From the NCBI GenBank assembly GCA_021325145.1, contig JAJPHR010000018.1, forward strand, positions 1 to 38,475: a stretch of 38,475 nucleotides of DNA, written 5' to 3'. The translations under genes were made by a program, and so were the position numbers. Origin of the DNA: Verrucomicrobiota bacterium. GTDB lineage: Bacteria; Verrucomicrobiota; Verrucomicrobiia; Limisphaerales; Pedosphaeraceae. This document shows positions 18,301 to 26,090 of this stretch, in pieces (the first letter of the stretch is position 1; the number at the start of each line of letters is the position of its first letter). The notes beneath the pieces are model-generated. The model was given only the letters and a program-made list of their open reading frames with translations. It ran no database searches and was not told the origin of the DNA.

Positions 18301-19072
18301 GGCCATCATTCAAATAAAGCAGGCTCGGTTCACCATACTCCTCGATGGCGCGATTGGTTATAACAAAGCGGTCCCGCAACGCCGGGGGAATGGCGAGATG
18401 GCCATCCTCCTTGAACACGTCAATCTTGCCGAATTCAGCGAGGTCATGACTGTCGGTGGCGCGGTTGTTGGCCACAAACAAATCCAGCGTTCCGTTGCCA
18501 TCGATATCGGCCAGCGTCATTGTGAGCGCGGCGTGCTCGTTGCGCGTGCCGGCATACGCGCTGCACTCGGCGAAGGTCCCGTCACCGCGATTGGTAAAAC
18601 AGAGCACCCCGGCTCCCGTGGTGCTGATCAGCAAATCCAGCCACCCGTCGCCATTGATATCCGCAAAAACCGCGCCCCGGCAAATCTGATTGGTGCAGAC
18701 GAGCCCGGGAGATCCGGCGGTGACCTCCTTGAACTTCATTCCGCCGAGATTCTTGTAAAGCACGTTGTGCCCGTCGAGACTGCAAAAGAAAATATCCGGC
18801 AACCCGTCGTGGTCGATGTCTCCGATGGCAACGCCCGAACCGTTGGCGAGGACGCGGTTGGCGGCGATGGCCCGCTCGTCCATCGGGTTGGTGAATTGAA
18901 TGCCGGTTTGCTCCGGCGTCATCAGCGTGAACCCCGGCTTGCCCGAGGTCGGCACTTTGAGTTCCGCCCACCTGAAACCATTTTCCTGGTGCCACTGAAT
19001 TTGCGCGCCGCACGGGAACATCCCGCTCGCTCCCGTCAGGATGATGACAGCGAGAAAAGAAAGAACTCTCAT
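15320..19072 (-). CDS. Large secreted FG-GAP protein with two ASPIC/UnbV domains
   Basis: 1250 residues from the ATG at 19072. The N-terminal signal peptide is MRVLSFLAVIILTGASG. Two similar halves follow. The first has FG-GAP calcium-loop repeats (DIDHDGLPD, DINGDGWLD, DIDGNGTLD, DVNGDGAPD, DIDRDGQVD, DVDLDGYED, DLDNSGGLD) and ends in an ASPIC/UnbV domain near 590-680 (VAVRLKGLPPNTQGIGGKI). The second has DIYGDGNLD, DLDGDGFPE, DIDGDGRLD, DFDGDGKED and DFDEDGRVD, and ends in a second ASPIC/UnbV domain (LRVRLSGPSGNPDGVGA ... VWIRWPGGK). Such proteins are extracellular beta-propellers of unknown role, possibly for adhesion or glycan binding. It is convergent with the heptahaem/radical SAM/flavoprotein genes. 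No catalytic motif was found. Confidence 0.88.
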   Translation of the reverse strand: MRVLSFLAVIILTGASGMFPCGAQIQWHQENGFRWAELKVPTSGKPGFTLMTPEQTGIQFTNPMDERAIAANRVLANGSGVAIGDIDHDGLPDIFFCSLDGHNVLYKNLGGMKFKEVTAGSPGLVCTNQICRGAVFADINGDGWLDLLISTTGAGVLCFTNRGDGTFAECSAYAGTRNEHAALTMTLADIDGNGTLDLFVANNRATDSHDLAEFGKIDVFKEDGHLAIPPALRDRFVITNRAIEEYGEPSLLYLNDGQGRFTPISWTNGTFLDESGKPLTDPPRDWSLTAAFRDVNGDGAPDLYVCNDYWTPERFWLNDGKGHFRACPTLALRHTSKYSMGVDFADIDRDGQVDFFTVDMLSRDWPRRKREYLLPGYPRPPIGTIDDRPQIPRNMLFHNRGDGTFEEIAAFAGVSASDWSWQPVFLDVDLDGYEDIIIPTGFAFDANDLDLNEKAGKLKRAGQLAPPPLGPDGKPVPRSPQEQKSEELYQWNLLAEPLKTSIVGFHNQGNLKFEDVGAAWGLEQPAFHNGIAVADLDNSGGLDLVVNNLGSAAAVYHNNNAAPRVAVRLKGLPPNTQGIGGKIKLLGGAVPMQSQEVACGGQYLSGSDPMRVFAAGKSENMTIEVTWRSGKRSVVRDAKPNRVYEIDEASAVATETERPIGEAKPFFKDVSQLIAHRHHDEYFNDYARQPLLPYQLSQDGPGIAWINLLGHDHEELVIGSGRGGDIAVYLPDGRGGMAQLPTRSPQPLQEDLAGIVGWVHGNGERAMAVGRANYEYNGELPCVSVFGFIPKLSKTDLPASKASTGPLAAADIYGDGNLDLFVGGRVIPGRYPEAADSRIYRNAGGQLQLDVENTRTLEKVGLVSGAVWSDLDGDGFPELILACEWGPIRVFKNEAGHLREITKELGLDQYTGWWRGVTTGDIDGDGRLDIIASNWGLNSDYRASVNQPARLYYGDFTERGALDLIETAYDPMRKVVVPRRMRDSLAVAFPPLLGQFATRKAYSEATLEQVLAILPKPAEQVQASTLASMVFFNCTNHFEGVELPYAAQIAPAFAVNVGDFDGDGKEDIFLSQNFYPVGAGARQPDEAGRQLDAGRGLWLRGTGGGRLEAVPAKTSGIEIYGDQRGAALGDFDEDGRVDLAVAQNGAATRLFQNINAKPGLRVRLSGPSGNPDGVGATMRLVFGERVGPAREIHGGSGYWSQDSTVQILCGPEAPTQVWIRWPGGKTTTGAIPQGAREITVDANGKVVVNH

Positions 19073-19419
19073 TTCATCCGGCCGGTTTGGCGCTCGATTG
19101 GTTTGTTTTGTTTCTGCATTGGTTCAAGGTTCAGCTTGCATTGTGTCTTATGGCACGGCTTTTCTACCATTACTTTCGGAGCGTTCCACCGAAAACGGTG
19201 AAGAGCCTGTCGACTGCTCGCAAGCCGTTGTCACCAAACTACTTGCAAACAAATTATGTCAGTCGCAGTCGGTTTTGGTTTGTTTCACCTTGTTCTACCG
19301 CGTTCCACCTTGTCCAGGGCCCGCTCATCCTCCGCCTAACTTTCGCCCCATTAGGCACTTGCGCCGATTCTCAGTGCCGGATCTTCGGCGGGCGGTCTTC
19401 CGCGCGGGAAAAAAAGAGG

Positions 19420-19459
19420 TTTAATTTGGTTTAATTTACTTTAATTCGCCTTAATCTCG
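19420..19459 (+). repeat. Four 10-bp-spaced TTTAATT direct repeats
   Basis: TTTAATTTGG (19420), TTTAATTTAC (19430), TTTAATTCGC (19440) and CTTAATCTCG (19450) follow each other with an exact 10-bp period, close to one DNA helical turn. The array is far more AT-rich than its surroundings and lies about 350 bp upstream of the FG-GAP ATG and 520 bp upstream of sucB. It could be a binding array for a regulator or a bent/flexible segment; neither is shown. Confidence 0.55.
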
Positions 19460-19879
19460 CGCTTGGGCGGTTTCATTCACCCGTCTTCGGCAGAAGCGGC
19501 GCCCGCCACTTCCTAGCCCCCGAACTTGGAGCTTGGTTTTTGGCGTTTCTGGCGCTGTGCGCCGATGGACTTATTTTGATGTCAAAGAACCAACCCGACT
19601 CCCACCGGAGCCGTACAAAATCGCCGCCACGCCCAAATCTGCCCCTTGGACGTTGATCATTGGACATTCCGGCGCTCCGCGCCGACCCCTCCCATCCTGA
19701 CACCGGCAATAAAAGCATACGATTTCCCTGAACGCAACTAAGTATTTCTTTTCCGGTGGCGATCCCGGGGAATCGACCGAATCCTGACCGGACAGAATCC
19801 CAAGCTTCACCCAGGCAGATCCCTTTCCCATGACTCTGTCCCGCCATGATTCGGTCTCGCGCCGTAAAGTCCGTTTCCT

Positions 19880-19908
19880 TTGCAAACGGCCTTCTCGCGT
19901 GATATTTT
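19880..19908 (+). promoter_or_regulatory. Candidate sigma70-type promoter of sucB-lpdA
   Basis: TTGCAA (19880-19885), a 17-nt spacer, then TATTTT (19903-19908). The predicted start near 19915 would give a leader of about 66 nt before the sucB ATG at 19981. Called by eye. Confidence 0.38.
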
Positions 19909-19980
19909 ACTGCGCATGCGGAATCCGGGGGCATTTCCCCAACTCCCGGTGGAATCGTGGGCGACACAAAAGAAACCTCT

Positions 19981-21198
19981 ATGCCAATCGAACTGAAAGT
20001 CCCGGCTGTCGGCGAATCAATTACCGAAGTGGAAATTGGCGATTGGCTCAAGCACGAAGGCGATGCCGTCGGCAAGGATGAAACTCTGGTAACGCTGGAG
20101 TCGGAGAAAGCGACCGTGGAACTGCCTTCGCCCGCGGCTGGCAAACTCACCCGAATCCTCAAGCAGAAAGGCCAGACGGCCGCGATCGGCGAAGTCATTG
20201 CCCATTTGGAGGGCGTCGAGACGCCGTCCCCTGCCGAACCAAAATCCCAGCCATCCGCGCCGACACAACCGCTGGGCAACGGTCCCGCTGCAATCACTCC
20301 CGGAAAGGAAGCCAAGCCGTTTGTGATGCCCGCAGCCGAGCGGGAGTTGGCCTCCCGGGAGCTGCGTCCGGAACAGGTTCAAGCCACCGGTCCAGGCGGG
20401 CGTTTGTTGAAGGAAGACGTGCTGCGACCAACCAAGCCGGCGCCCTCCGAAGCAACCGAGGCCCCGCGCCCGGCTGCAATTGCCGTCCCATCAAGTGGAC
20501 GCCAGGAAGAAGTGGTTCCGATGACTCCACTGCGGCGCGCCGTGGCGAAACATCTTGTCGAAGCCCAGCAGAACGCCGCCCTGCTCACGACCTTCAATGA
20601 GATCGACATGTCTGCGGTCATGGCGCTGCGCAAGGAATTTCAACCGGCGTTTCAGGAGAAATACGGCATCAAACTGGGAATGATGTCGTTCTTCGTCAAG
20701 GCCTGTGTTGATGCGCTCCGGCTCGTTCCGCAAGTGAATGCCGAAGTGCGCGAAACGAATATCGTGTATCGAAATTATTACGATATCGGCGTTGCCGTGG
20801 GCGGCGGAAAAGGGCTGGTCGTTCCCGTGCTGCGCGGCGCGGAGCGCCTGAGCTTCGCGGAGATCGAGATCGCGATCAGCAACTTCGCGCAACGCGCCCG
20901 GGACAACAAACTGAAACCCGAGGAATTGCAGGGCGGCACCTTCACGATCAGCAACGGGGGCATTTACGGCTCGCTCCTTTCGACTCCGATCGTAAATCCA
21001 CCGCAAAGTGGCATCCTCGGCCTGCATGCCATCCAGGACCGGCCGGTCGCCCGCGACGGCAATGTGGTGATCCGCCCGATGATGTATGTGGCGCTGACCT
21101 ACGACCATCGCGTCGTGGATGGACGCGAAGCCGTAACCTTTTTGAAGCGCATCAAGGACGCGGTCGAAACACCAGCGAGAATGTTGTTGGAAGTGTGA
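19981..21198 (+). CDS. sucB: 2-oxoglutarate dehydrogenase E2 (dihydrolipoamide succinyltransferase)
   Basis: 405 residues from the ATG at 19981 ([14 protein letters not shown]). An in-frame ATG eight codons upstream is possible. A single lipoyl domain (1-77) has the lipoylated lysine K43 in LESEKATVE. An alanine/proline linker and a small E3/E1-binding domain (about 114-150) follow, then the catalytic acyltransferase core from about 175. The active-site motif is YDHRVVDG with H376 and D380. [17 protein letters not shown] and [24 protein letters not shown] are characteristic of SucB rather than pyruvate dehydrogenase E2. It transfers the succinyl group to CoA in the TCA cycle. lpdA, the E3 partner, follows 99 nt downstream; the E1 gene (sucA) is not within the upstream 900 bp. 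Confidence 0.95.
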   Translation: MPIELKVPAVGESITEVEIGDWLKHEGDAVGKDETLVTLESEKATVELPSPAAGKLTRILKQKGQTAAIGEVIAHLEGVETPSPAEPKSQPSAPTQPLGNGPAAITPGKEAKPFVMPAAERELASRELRPEQVQATGPGGRLLKEDVLRPTKPAPSEATEAPRPAAIAVPSSGRQEEVVPMTPLRRAVAKHLVEAQQNAALLTTFNEIDMSAVMALRKEFQPAFQEKYGIKLGMMSFFVKACVDALRLVPQVNAEVRETNIVYRNYYDIGVAVGGGKGLVVPVLRGAERLSFAEIEIAISNFAQRARDNKLKPEELQGGTFTISNGGIYGSLLSTPIVNPPQSGILGLHAIQDRPVARDGNVVIRPMMYVALTYDHRVVDGREAVTFLKRIKDAVETPARMLLEV

Positions 21199-21208
21199 GC
21201 CGTTCCCA

Positions 21209-21282
21209 ATCGTGCTCGTCCTCGTCGTCGTCCTCGGTCCCCTCCTCCGAAAACAAAGAACGAGGACGAGGACGAGCACGAT
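21209..21282 (+). repeat. GAGGAC-rich inverted repeat R3, copy a (before lpdA)
   Basis: The left arm (from 21209) is made of CTCGTC/GTCCTC units and the right arm (to 21282) of GAGGAC units, so the two pair into a long stem with a loop around 21237-21260. It starts 10 nt after sucB and ends 15 nt before lpdA. The 35 nt from 21211 are identical to 22688-22722 in copy b. Similar GAGGAC arrays are, from memory, common between genes in Verrucomicrobiota. Confidence 0.8.
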
Positions 21283-21297
21283 AAAGACCAGGTAATT

Positions 21298-22683
21298 ATG
21301 TTCAAATACGATCTAATCATCATCGGCGCGGGACCGGGCGGGTACACCGCCGCGATCCGCGCCGCCCAACTCGGCTTGAATGTCGCCTGCCTTGAGCAGG
21401 AGCCAGCCTTGGGCGGCACCTGCCTGCGCATCGGCTGCATTCCGAGCAAAGCGATGCTGGAATCAAGCGAACTTTTTCGCGAGGCAAATGAAAAGTTTTC
21501 CCAGCACGGCATCGTCCTGCCGGAAGTCAAGCTGAACCTCGCCACGATGTTGCGGCGCAAGGAACAGGTGGTTGGAATTTTAACCAGGGGCGTCGATTCA
21601 CTCTTCAAAAAGAACAAGATCACCCGCTATCTCGGACACGGAAGGATCACCGGCGTTGGGAAAGTGTTGGTCGAAGGCCAAAACGGAAACACCGGGTTGG
21701 AAGCCACGAACATTCTTATCGCCACAGGCAGCAAGTCCGCTCCGCTGCCGGGCGTGGAAACGGATGGCGATCGTATCGGCACGAGCACGGAAGCGCTTTC
21801 GTACCCCGAGGTTCCCGGGCATTTGGTCGTGATTGGCGCGGGTTACATCGGGCTTGAGCTCGGTTCGGTTTGGCGTCGCCTGGGCGCGAAAGTCACGGTG
21901 CTGGAATTCTTGAATCGCATCCTCCCCGGCATGGACGACGAGATCGCGGCTGAAGCCAAAAAGATTTTCGAACGTCAAGGCATGGAGTTTCGCCTGGGCG
22001 CCCGAGTCACGGCGGCAAAAGCCAAAGCCGCCCAGTGTGTCGTTGAAGCGGAAGGTTCCACGCCGTTGACATGCGACCGTGTCCTGCTCGCCGTTGGCCG
22101 TGTGCCGAACACCGACGGGCTGGGCCTCGAATCTGTGGGCATCAAATTGGATGAGAAAGGGCGCATTCCCGTCGGTGACAATTTTGCCACTACGGCGGCG
22201 GGCCTTTATGCCATTGGCGACGTCATCCGCGGTCCCATGCTGGCGCACAAAGCGGAGGAGGAAGGCATTGCCTGTGTCGAAAAACTCGTGACCGGCTTCG
22301 GCCATGTCAATTACAACGCGATTCCCGGCGTGGTTTATACGCAGCCGGAAATTGGTTCGGTTGGCCAAACCGAGGAGCAACTCAAGACCGCGAAGACCGA
22401 GTACCGCAAGGGAGTTTTCCCCATGCTTGCCAACAGCCGCGCGCGCACTCTGGCGCAAACCGAAGGGAAAATCAAAATCCTTGCCGACGCGAAAACCGAC
22501 CGCATCCTGGGCGTCCACCTCATCGCGGCCCATGCGGGCGACCTCATCAACGAGGCTGCGGTCGCCATCAACTTCGGCGCCAGCAGCGAGGACCTGGCCC
22601 GTTCCTGCCACGCGCATCCAACGCTCGGTGAGGCTCTGCGCGAAGCAGCACTGGCAGTGGACAACCGAACCATCAATCTCTGA
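21298..22683 (+). CDS. lpdA: Dihydrolipoamide dehydrogenase (E3)
   Basis: 461 residues. The N-terminal FAD motif is GAGPGGYTAAI (about 10-20). The redox-active disulfide is C42/C47 in GGTCLRIGCIPSKAML, and a second dinucleotide motif, VIGAGYIGLELG, binds NAD. YAIGDVIRGPMLAHKAEEEG is the second FAD contact. Near the end HAHPTLGEA gives the catalytic base H440 and its partner E445. It reoxidises dihydrolipoamide of the 2-oxoglutarate (and possibly pyruvate) dehydrogenase complex using NAD+. A short AGG sits 6 nt before the ATG. The gene sits exactly between two copies of repeat R3. Confidence 0.96.
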   Translation: MFKYDLIIIGAGPGGYTAAIRAAQLGLNVACLEQEPALGGTCLRIGCIPSKAMLESSELFREANEKFSQHGIVLPEVKLNLATMLRRKEQVVGILTRGVDSLFKKNKITRYLGHGRITGVGKVLVEGQNGNTGLEATNILIATGSKSAPLPGVETDGDRIGTSTEALSYPEVPGHLVVIGAGYIGLELGSVWRRLGAKVTVLEFLNRILPGMDDEIAAEAKKIFERQGMEFRLGARVTAAKAKAAQCVVEAEGSTPLTCDRVLLAVGRVPNTDGLGLESVGIKLDEKGRIPVGDNFATTAAGLYAIGDVIRGPMLAHKAEEEGIACVEKLVTGFGHVNYNAIPGVVYTQPEIGSVGQTEEQLKTAKTEYRKGVFPMLANSRARTLAQTEGKIKILADAKTDRILGVHLIAAHAGDLINEAAVAINFGASSEDLARSCHAHPTLGEALREAALAVDNRTINL

Positions 22684-22684
22684 C

Positions 22685-22760
22685 CTCGTGCTCGTCCTCG
22701 TCGTCGTCCTCGGTCCCCTCCCCGGGATGAATCGAGGACGAGGACGAGCACGAGCACGAT
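22685..22760 (+). repeat. GAGGAC-rich inverted repeat R3, copy b (after lpdA)
   Basis: Begins 2 nt after the lpdA stop. The left arm is CTCGTGCTCGTCCTCGTCGTC and onwards; the right arm (22733-22760) is CGAGGACGAGGACGAGCACG followed by an extra AGCACGAT. Direct-repeat relationship with 21209-21282. It may work as a transcript-end stem between lpdA and the convergent fumarase gene, but has no T-run. Confidence 0.8.
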
Positions 22761-22768
22761 TGAGGGAC

Positions 22769-24406
22769 CTAATGACTCCCACACCCCGGTTTAAGCTGCT
22801 TGAAGAAATCATTCCCTTTGTCATCCACCAGGATAAACGCCGGGAAATCCATTACCTGAATTTTCCAAACAGCTTCCATGCCCAATTCGGGATACTCCAA
22901 AAGCTCGACGTGCTTGATATTGTTCTGCGCCAGGATGGCGGCGGGTCCGCCGATGCTGCCGAGATAGAAGCCGCCGTGTTTTTTGCAGGCGTCCGTAACC
23001 ACCTGGCTGCGGTTTCCCTTCGCAATCATGATCATGCTGCCGCCATTCGCCTGGAACCGGTCAACGTAGGAATCCATGCGCCCGGCCGTCGTCGGACCAA
23101 ACGAGCCGGAAGGCAACCCGGCGGGCGTCTTTGCCGGGCCGGCATAATAAATTGGATGCTCCTTGAGATACTGCGGCAGTCCTTCGCCGCGGTCGAGCCG
23201 CTCGTTCAGTTTGGCGTGAGCGATGTCCCTGCCGACCACAATGATTCCAGTCAGCGAAAGTCTCGTGGCGACCGGATACTTGCTTAGTTCCGCAAGCACT
23301 TCTTTCATCGGACGGTTCAGATCGATCCGCACGGCATCACCCTCGCCTTCCTGGCGGAGCTCAGCGGGGATGAAACGTCCGGGATTGTCTTCGAGCTTTT
23401 CGAGCCAGATGCCGTCACGATTGATCTTCGCCTTGATGTTGCGGTCCGCCGAACAGGAAACACCCATTCCCACCGGACAGGACGCGCCATGGCGCGGCAA
23501 CCGAATGATGCGCACGTCATGCGCAAAATATTTGCCGCCGAATTGCGCGCCAATGCCGGCGAGTTGCGCCGCCTTGAGCATTCTCTGCTCCAGTTCGAGG
23601 TCGCGAAACGCCTGTCCGCCTTCGTTCCCCGACGTCGGCAAGGCGTCCAGATATTTCGTGGAGGCCAGCTTCACCGTCTTCAAGCACGCTTCCGCCGAAG
23701 TTCCGCCAATGACGAACACCAGATGATAAGGCGGGCATGCCGCCGTGCCCAGCGTCTTCATTTTTTCGAGCAGGAACGCTTCGAGGCTTTTGGGATTCAG
23801 CAAGGCTTTGGTTTCCTGGAAAAGATAGGTTTTATTGGCCGAACCGCCCCCTTTGGCAATGAAAAGAAATTTGTACTCGGCGCCGCTGGTCGCGTACAGA
23901 TCGATTTGCGCCGGCAGGTTGCACCCGGAATTCTTCTCGTTGTACATGTCCAGCGGAATGGTCTGCGAGTAGCGCAGATTCGCTTCCGTGTAGGTTTTGT
24001 AAACGCCGCGCGAGAGCGCCTCCTCATCGCCGCCGCCCGTCCACACTTGCTGGCCCTTCTTCGCCACGACAATTGCCGTGCCGGTATCCTGGCAAAACGG
24101 CAACACTCCGCGCGCTGAAATCTCCGCGTTGCGCAACATGGTCAGGGCGACGAAACGATCATTCTTGCTCGCCTCGGGGTCTTTCAAAATGCTGGCAAGC
24201 TGCGCGTGGTGCGCCGAACGGAGCATGAAAGAACAATCGTGCATGGCCGCCTGCGCCAGTTTCGTCAGGCCCTCGGGCTCGACCTTGAGCACGTCCCAAC
24301 CTTCGAACTGTGTGGTGGACACGTGGTCCTTGGTCAAAAGGTAATACTCGGTATCGTCCTTCCCCAACGGGAACGGGTCCTGATAGCTAAATGCCGGTGC
24401 TGCCAT
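22769..24406 (-). CDS. fumA: Class I (iron-sulfur) fumarate hydratase
   Basis: 545 residues from the ATG at 24406 ([18 protein letters not shown]). The frame is open 40 codons further upstream, but that extension reaches repeat R2b and is unlike the family. The [4Fe-4S] ligands fall at C105 (PFCQDTGTA), C224 (TAACPPYHL) and C318 (GVSCSADR), the positions I recall for the E. coli enzyme. The C-terminal part includes [15 protein letters not shown] and GPTTAGRMD, the catalytic half of the class I fold. It interconverts fumarate and L-malate and is oxygen-sensitive in known members. It lies downstream of the class II fumarase gene in the same direction. The closest start has no clear ribosome site. 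Confidence 0.94.
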   Translation of the reverse strand: MAAPAFSYQDPFPLGKDDTEYYLLTKDHVSTTQFEGWDVLKVEPEGLTKLAQAAMHDCSFMLRSAHHAQLASILKDPEASKNDRFVALTMLRNAEISARGVLPFCQDTGTAIVVAKKGQQVWTGGGDEEALSRGVYKTYTEANLRYSQTIPLDMYNEKNSGCNLPAQIDLYATSGAEYKFLFIAKGGGSANKTYLFQETKALLNPKSLEAFLLEKMKTLGTAACPPYHLVFVIGGTSAEACLKTVKLASTKYLDALPTSGNEGGQAFRDLELEQRMLKAAQLAGIGAQFGGKYFAHDVRIIRLPRHGASCPVGMGVSCSADRNIKAKINRDGIWLEKLEDNPGRFIPAELRQEGEGDAVRIDLNRPMKEVLAELSKYPVATRLSLTGIIVVGRDIAHAKLNERLDRGEGLPQYLKEHPIYYAGPAKTPAGLPSGSFGPTTAGRMDSYVDRFQANGGSMIMIAKGNRSQVVTDACKKHGGFYLGSIGGPAAILAQNNIKHVELLEYPELGMEAVWKIQVMDFPAFILVDDKGNDFFKQLKPGCGSH

Positions 24407-24498
24407 GCTGAAATGATTTTCCGGCGAACGAATTCGTAAATCAACTGAAAATAAAGCGCGACAATGGAACCCGAAATCGGCGTGGATTCGATAAACCG

Positions 24499-24538
24499 CA
24501 GCCGCCGACGTAAGGAGCCTCCTCACGTCGGCTGCTAC
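24499..24538 (+). repeat. Short palindromic repeat R2, copy b
   Basis: Left arm GCAGCCGCCGACGTAAGGAG (24499-24518, sharing its last base with the centre) and right arm CCTCCTCACGTCGGCTGCTAC (24518-24538) pair with almost no loop. The arms match those of R2a at 15200-15270 but the central ~31 nt are missing. It lies between fumC and the class I fumarase gene. Confidence 0.65.
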
Positions 24539-24565
24539 AAAATGTGAATGAGGGTTCCAGCCCTT

Positions 24566-25984
24566 TTAACCTCCCGCACTCCCTCCCGCGCCCGTGCCCG
24601 GCTGGGTCTGGCTTCGCGCATCGAGCAATTGATCCAATTTCGCCTTGTCCAGCCCCGATAATTCCTCCGCCACCTGGCGAATCGTCGCCCCGGTTTCGTA
24701 AGCGATCTTGGCGATCTTCGCCGCTTTATCGTAACCGATGACCGGCGCGAGCGCCGTGCCCATGGCGAGACTGTTTTCGATATTGCCCTCGCACTTCGCA
24801 ATGTCGGCTTCCAATCCGGCGACACAGCGCCTGGCAAACACGCGCGCGCCGTTGGTCAGCAACTCGATCGATTGCAGCAGATTGTGCGCGATGACCGGCA
24901 TCATCACATTCAGTTCGAAATTTCCGAACGCGCCGCCGAACGCAATCGCCGCGTCATTCCCGATCACTTGCGCGCCCGCCTGGATGAGCATTTCGCACAT
25001 CACCGGGTTGACCTTGCCCGGCATGATCGAGGAACCGGGTTGCGTGGCGGGCAGCTTGAGTTCGCCGATGCCGCAACGCGGGCCCGAACCGAGCAGACGG
25101 ATATCGTTGGCAATTTTGATCAGGCTGACCGCGACCGTTTTGAGCGCACCGCTCGCCTCCACTGCGGCATCGCGCGAGCCTTGGGCTTCGAAATGATTCG
25201 CGGCTTCGCGCAACTTGAGCCCGGTTTCTTTCGCAATTCCTTTGATCGTCCGTGAGGCAAAGTCGATGTGCGTATTGATGCCCGTGCCCACGGCGGTTCC
25301 GCCGAGCGCAAGTTCGCCCAGGTTTGTTTCCAGGGCCAAAAGTCTTCCGATGCCATGCTCGACCTGGCTGGCGTAACCGCTGAATTCCTGACCGAGCCGG
25401 ATGGGCGTTGCGTCCTGCAAATGAGTGCGGCCAATTTTGAGAATGTTGTCGAACGTCTTGGCCTTCGTTTCCAGAGCCGCGCGCAATTCCTTCAAGGCCG
25501 GGATGAGTTGGCGCTCGATGGCCTCGAATGCCGCCAGGTGGATGGCCGTGGGAATGACATCGTTGCTCGATTGGCCGCAGTTAACCTGATCGTTGGGATG
25601 CACCGATTTGTCACCGCGTTTGCCGCCGAGGATTTCAATCGCGCGATTGGTGATGACCTCGTTGGCGTTCATATTGGTTGAGGTGCCCGAGCCGGTTTGG
25701 AAAATATCCACCACAAACTGCTCATCCCATTTTCCATCGGCGACCTCCTGGGCCGCCCGCTCAATTGCTCCGGCAATTTTGGGCGGGACCAAACCCAGCT
25801 CGGCGTTCGTGATCGCCGCATGCTTTTTGATCAATCCCAGGGCCCGAATGAACGGACGCGAAAACCGGAGGCCGCTGATGGGAAAATTCTCCACCGCGCG
25901 AGCCGTTTGAGCGCCGTAATACGCCTTCGCCGGCACTTTCATCTCGCCCATCGAATCCGCTTCGATTCTGAACTCCGTGTCCAT
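24566..25984 (-). CDS. fumC: Class II fumarate hydratase
   Basis: 472 residues. Family motifs: TGSGTSTNMNANEVI (about 97-111), HPNDQVNCGQSSNDVIPTA (substrate-site region), KIGRTHLQDATPI, and the superfamily signature GSSIMPGKVNPVMCE with the catalytic serine. The length is usual. A Gly/Pro/Thr tail (QTQPGTGAGGSAGG) at the C-terminus is unusual. It is cofactor-free and oxygen-stable in known members. The class I enzyme follows about 160 nt downstream, so the cell has both types in tandem. LysE lies upstream on the same strand. Confidence 0.96.
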   Translation of the reverse strand: MDTEFRIEADSMGEMKVPAKAYYGAQTARAVENFPISGLRFSRPFIRALGLIKKHAAITNAELGLVPPKIAGAIERAAQEVADGKWDEQFVVDIFQTGSGTSTNMNANEVITNRAIEILGGKRGDKSVHPNDQVNCGQSSNDVIPTAIHLAAFEAIERQLIPALKELRAALETKAKTFDNILKIGRTHLQDATPIRLGQEFSGYASQVEHGIGRLLALETNLGELALGGTAVGTGINTHIDFASRTIKGIAKETGLKLREAANHFEAQGSRDAAVEASGALKTVAVSLIKIANDIRLLGSGPRCGIGELKLPATQPGSSIMPGKVNPVMCEMLIQAGAQVIGNDAAIAFGGAFGNFELNVMMPVIAHNLLQSIELLTNGARVFARRCVAGLEADIAKCEGNIENSLAMGTALAPVIGYDKAAKIAKIAYETGATIRQVAEELSGLDKAKLDQLLDARSQTQPGTGAGGSAGG

Positions 25985-26090
25985 GCTGGCAAGTTGGCAT
26001 CAAACGGAACCTTTGCCTAATGAAATCTGGGCAACCTCGATTCCTCAATCCCTCCTTCAGCCGGATCAAATCGCAGCCGCTTTTCTCGCG

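Larger units (their letters stand above)
19073..19980. other. 908-bp divergent non-coding region
   Basis: Lies between the FG-GAP gene (minus) and sucB (plus). Open frames here, including a minus-strand one across 19473-20315, have biased, low-complexity translations and overlap sucB, so I do not call them genes. The part I can describe is a 10-bp-phased TTTAATT array (19420-19459) and a sigma70-like promoter (19880-19908). Small GC-rich inverted pieces such as GGCGCTCCGCGCC near 19670-19682 are also present. No tRNA or known riboswitch was recognised. Confidence 0.6.

Noticed and set aside
19630..19700. A TGTCC on the minus strand near 19662 as a third ECF-type site
   Set aside because: No CGTCGT box occurs 18 nt downstream, and the flanking genes are unrelated to the sigma locus.
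19473..20315. 280-codon minus-strand open frame over the sucB promoter and start
   Set aside because: It is rich in Ser, Pro and Gly, shows no domain, and overlaps the well-supported sucB coding strand; it is a shadow of GC-rich DNA.
21209..22760. GAGGAC repeats considered as a CRISPR or coding microsatellite
   Set aside because: There are only two elements 1.4 kb apart, each a palindrome with no regular spacers; their reading frames give meaningless Arg/Gly strings.
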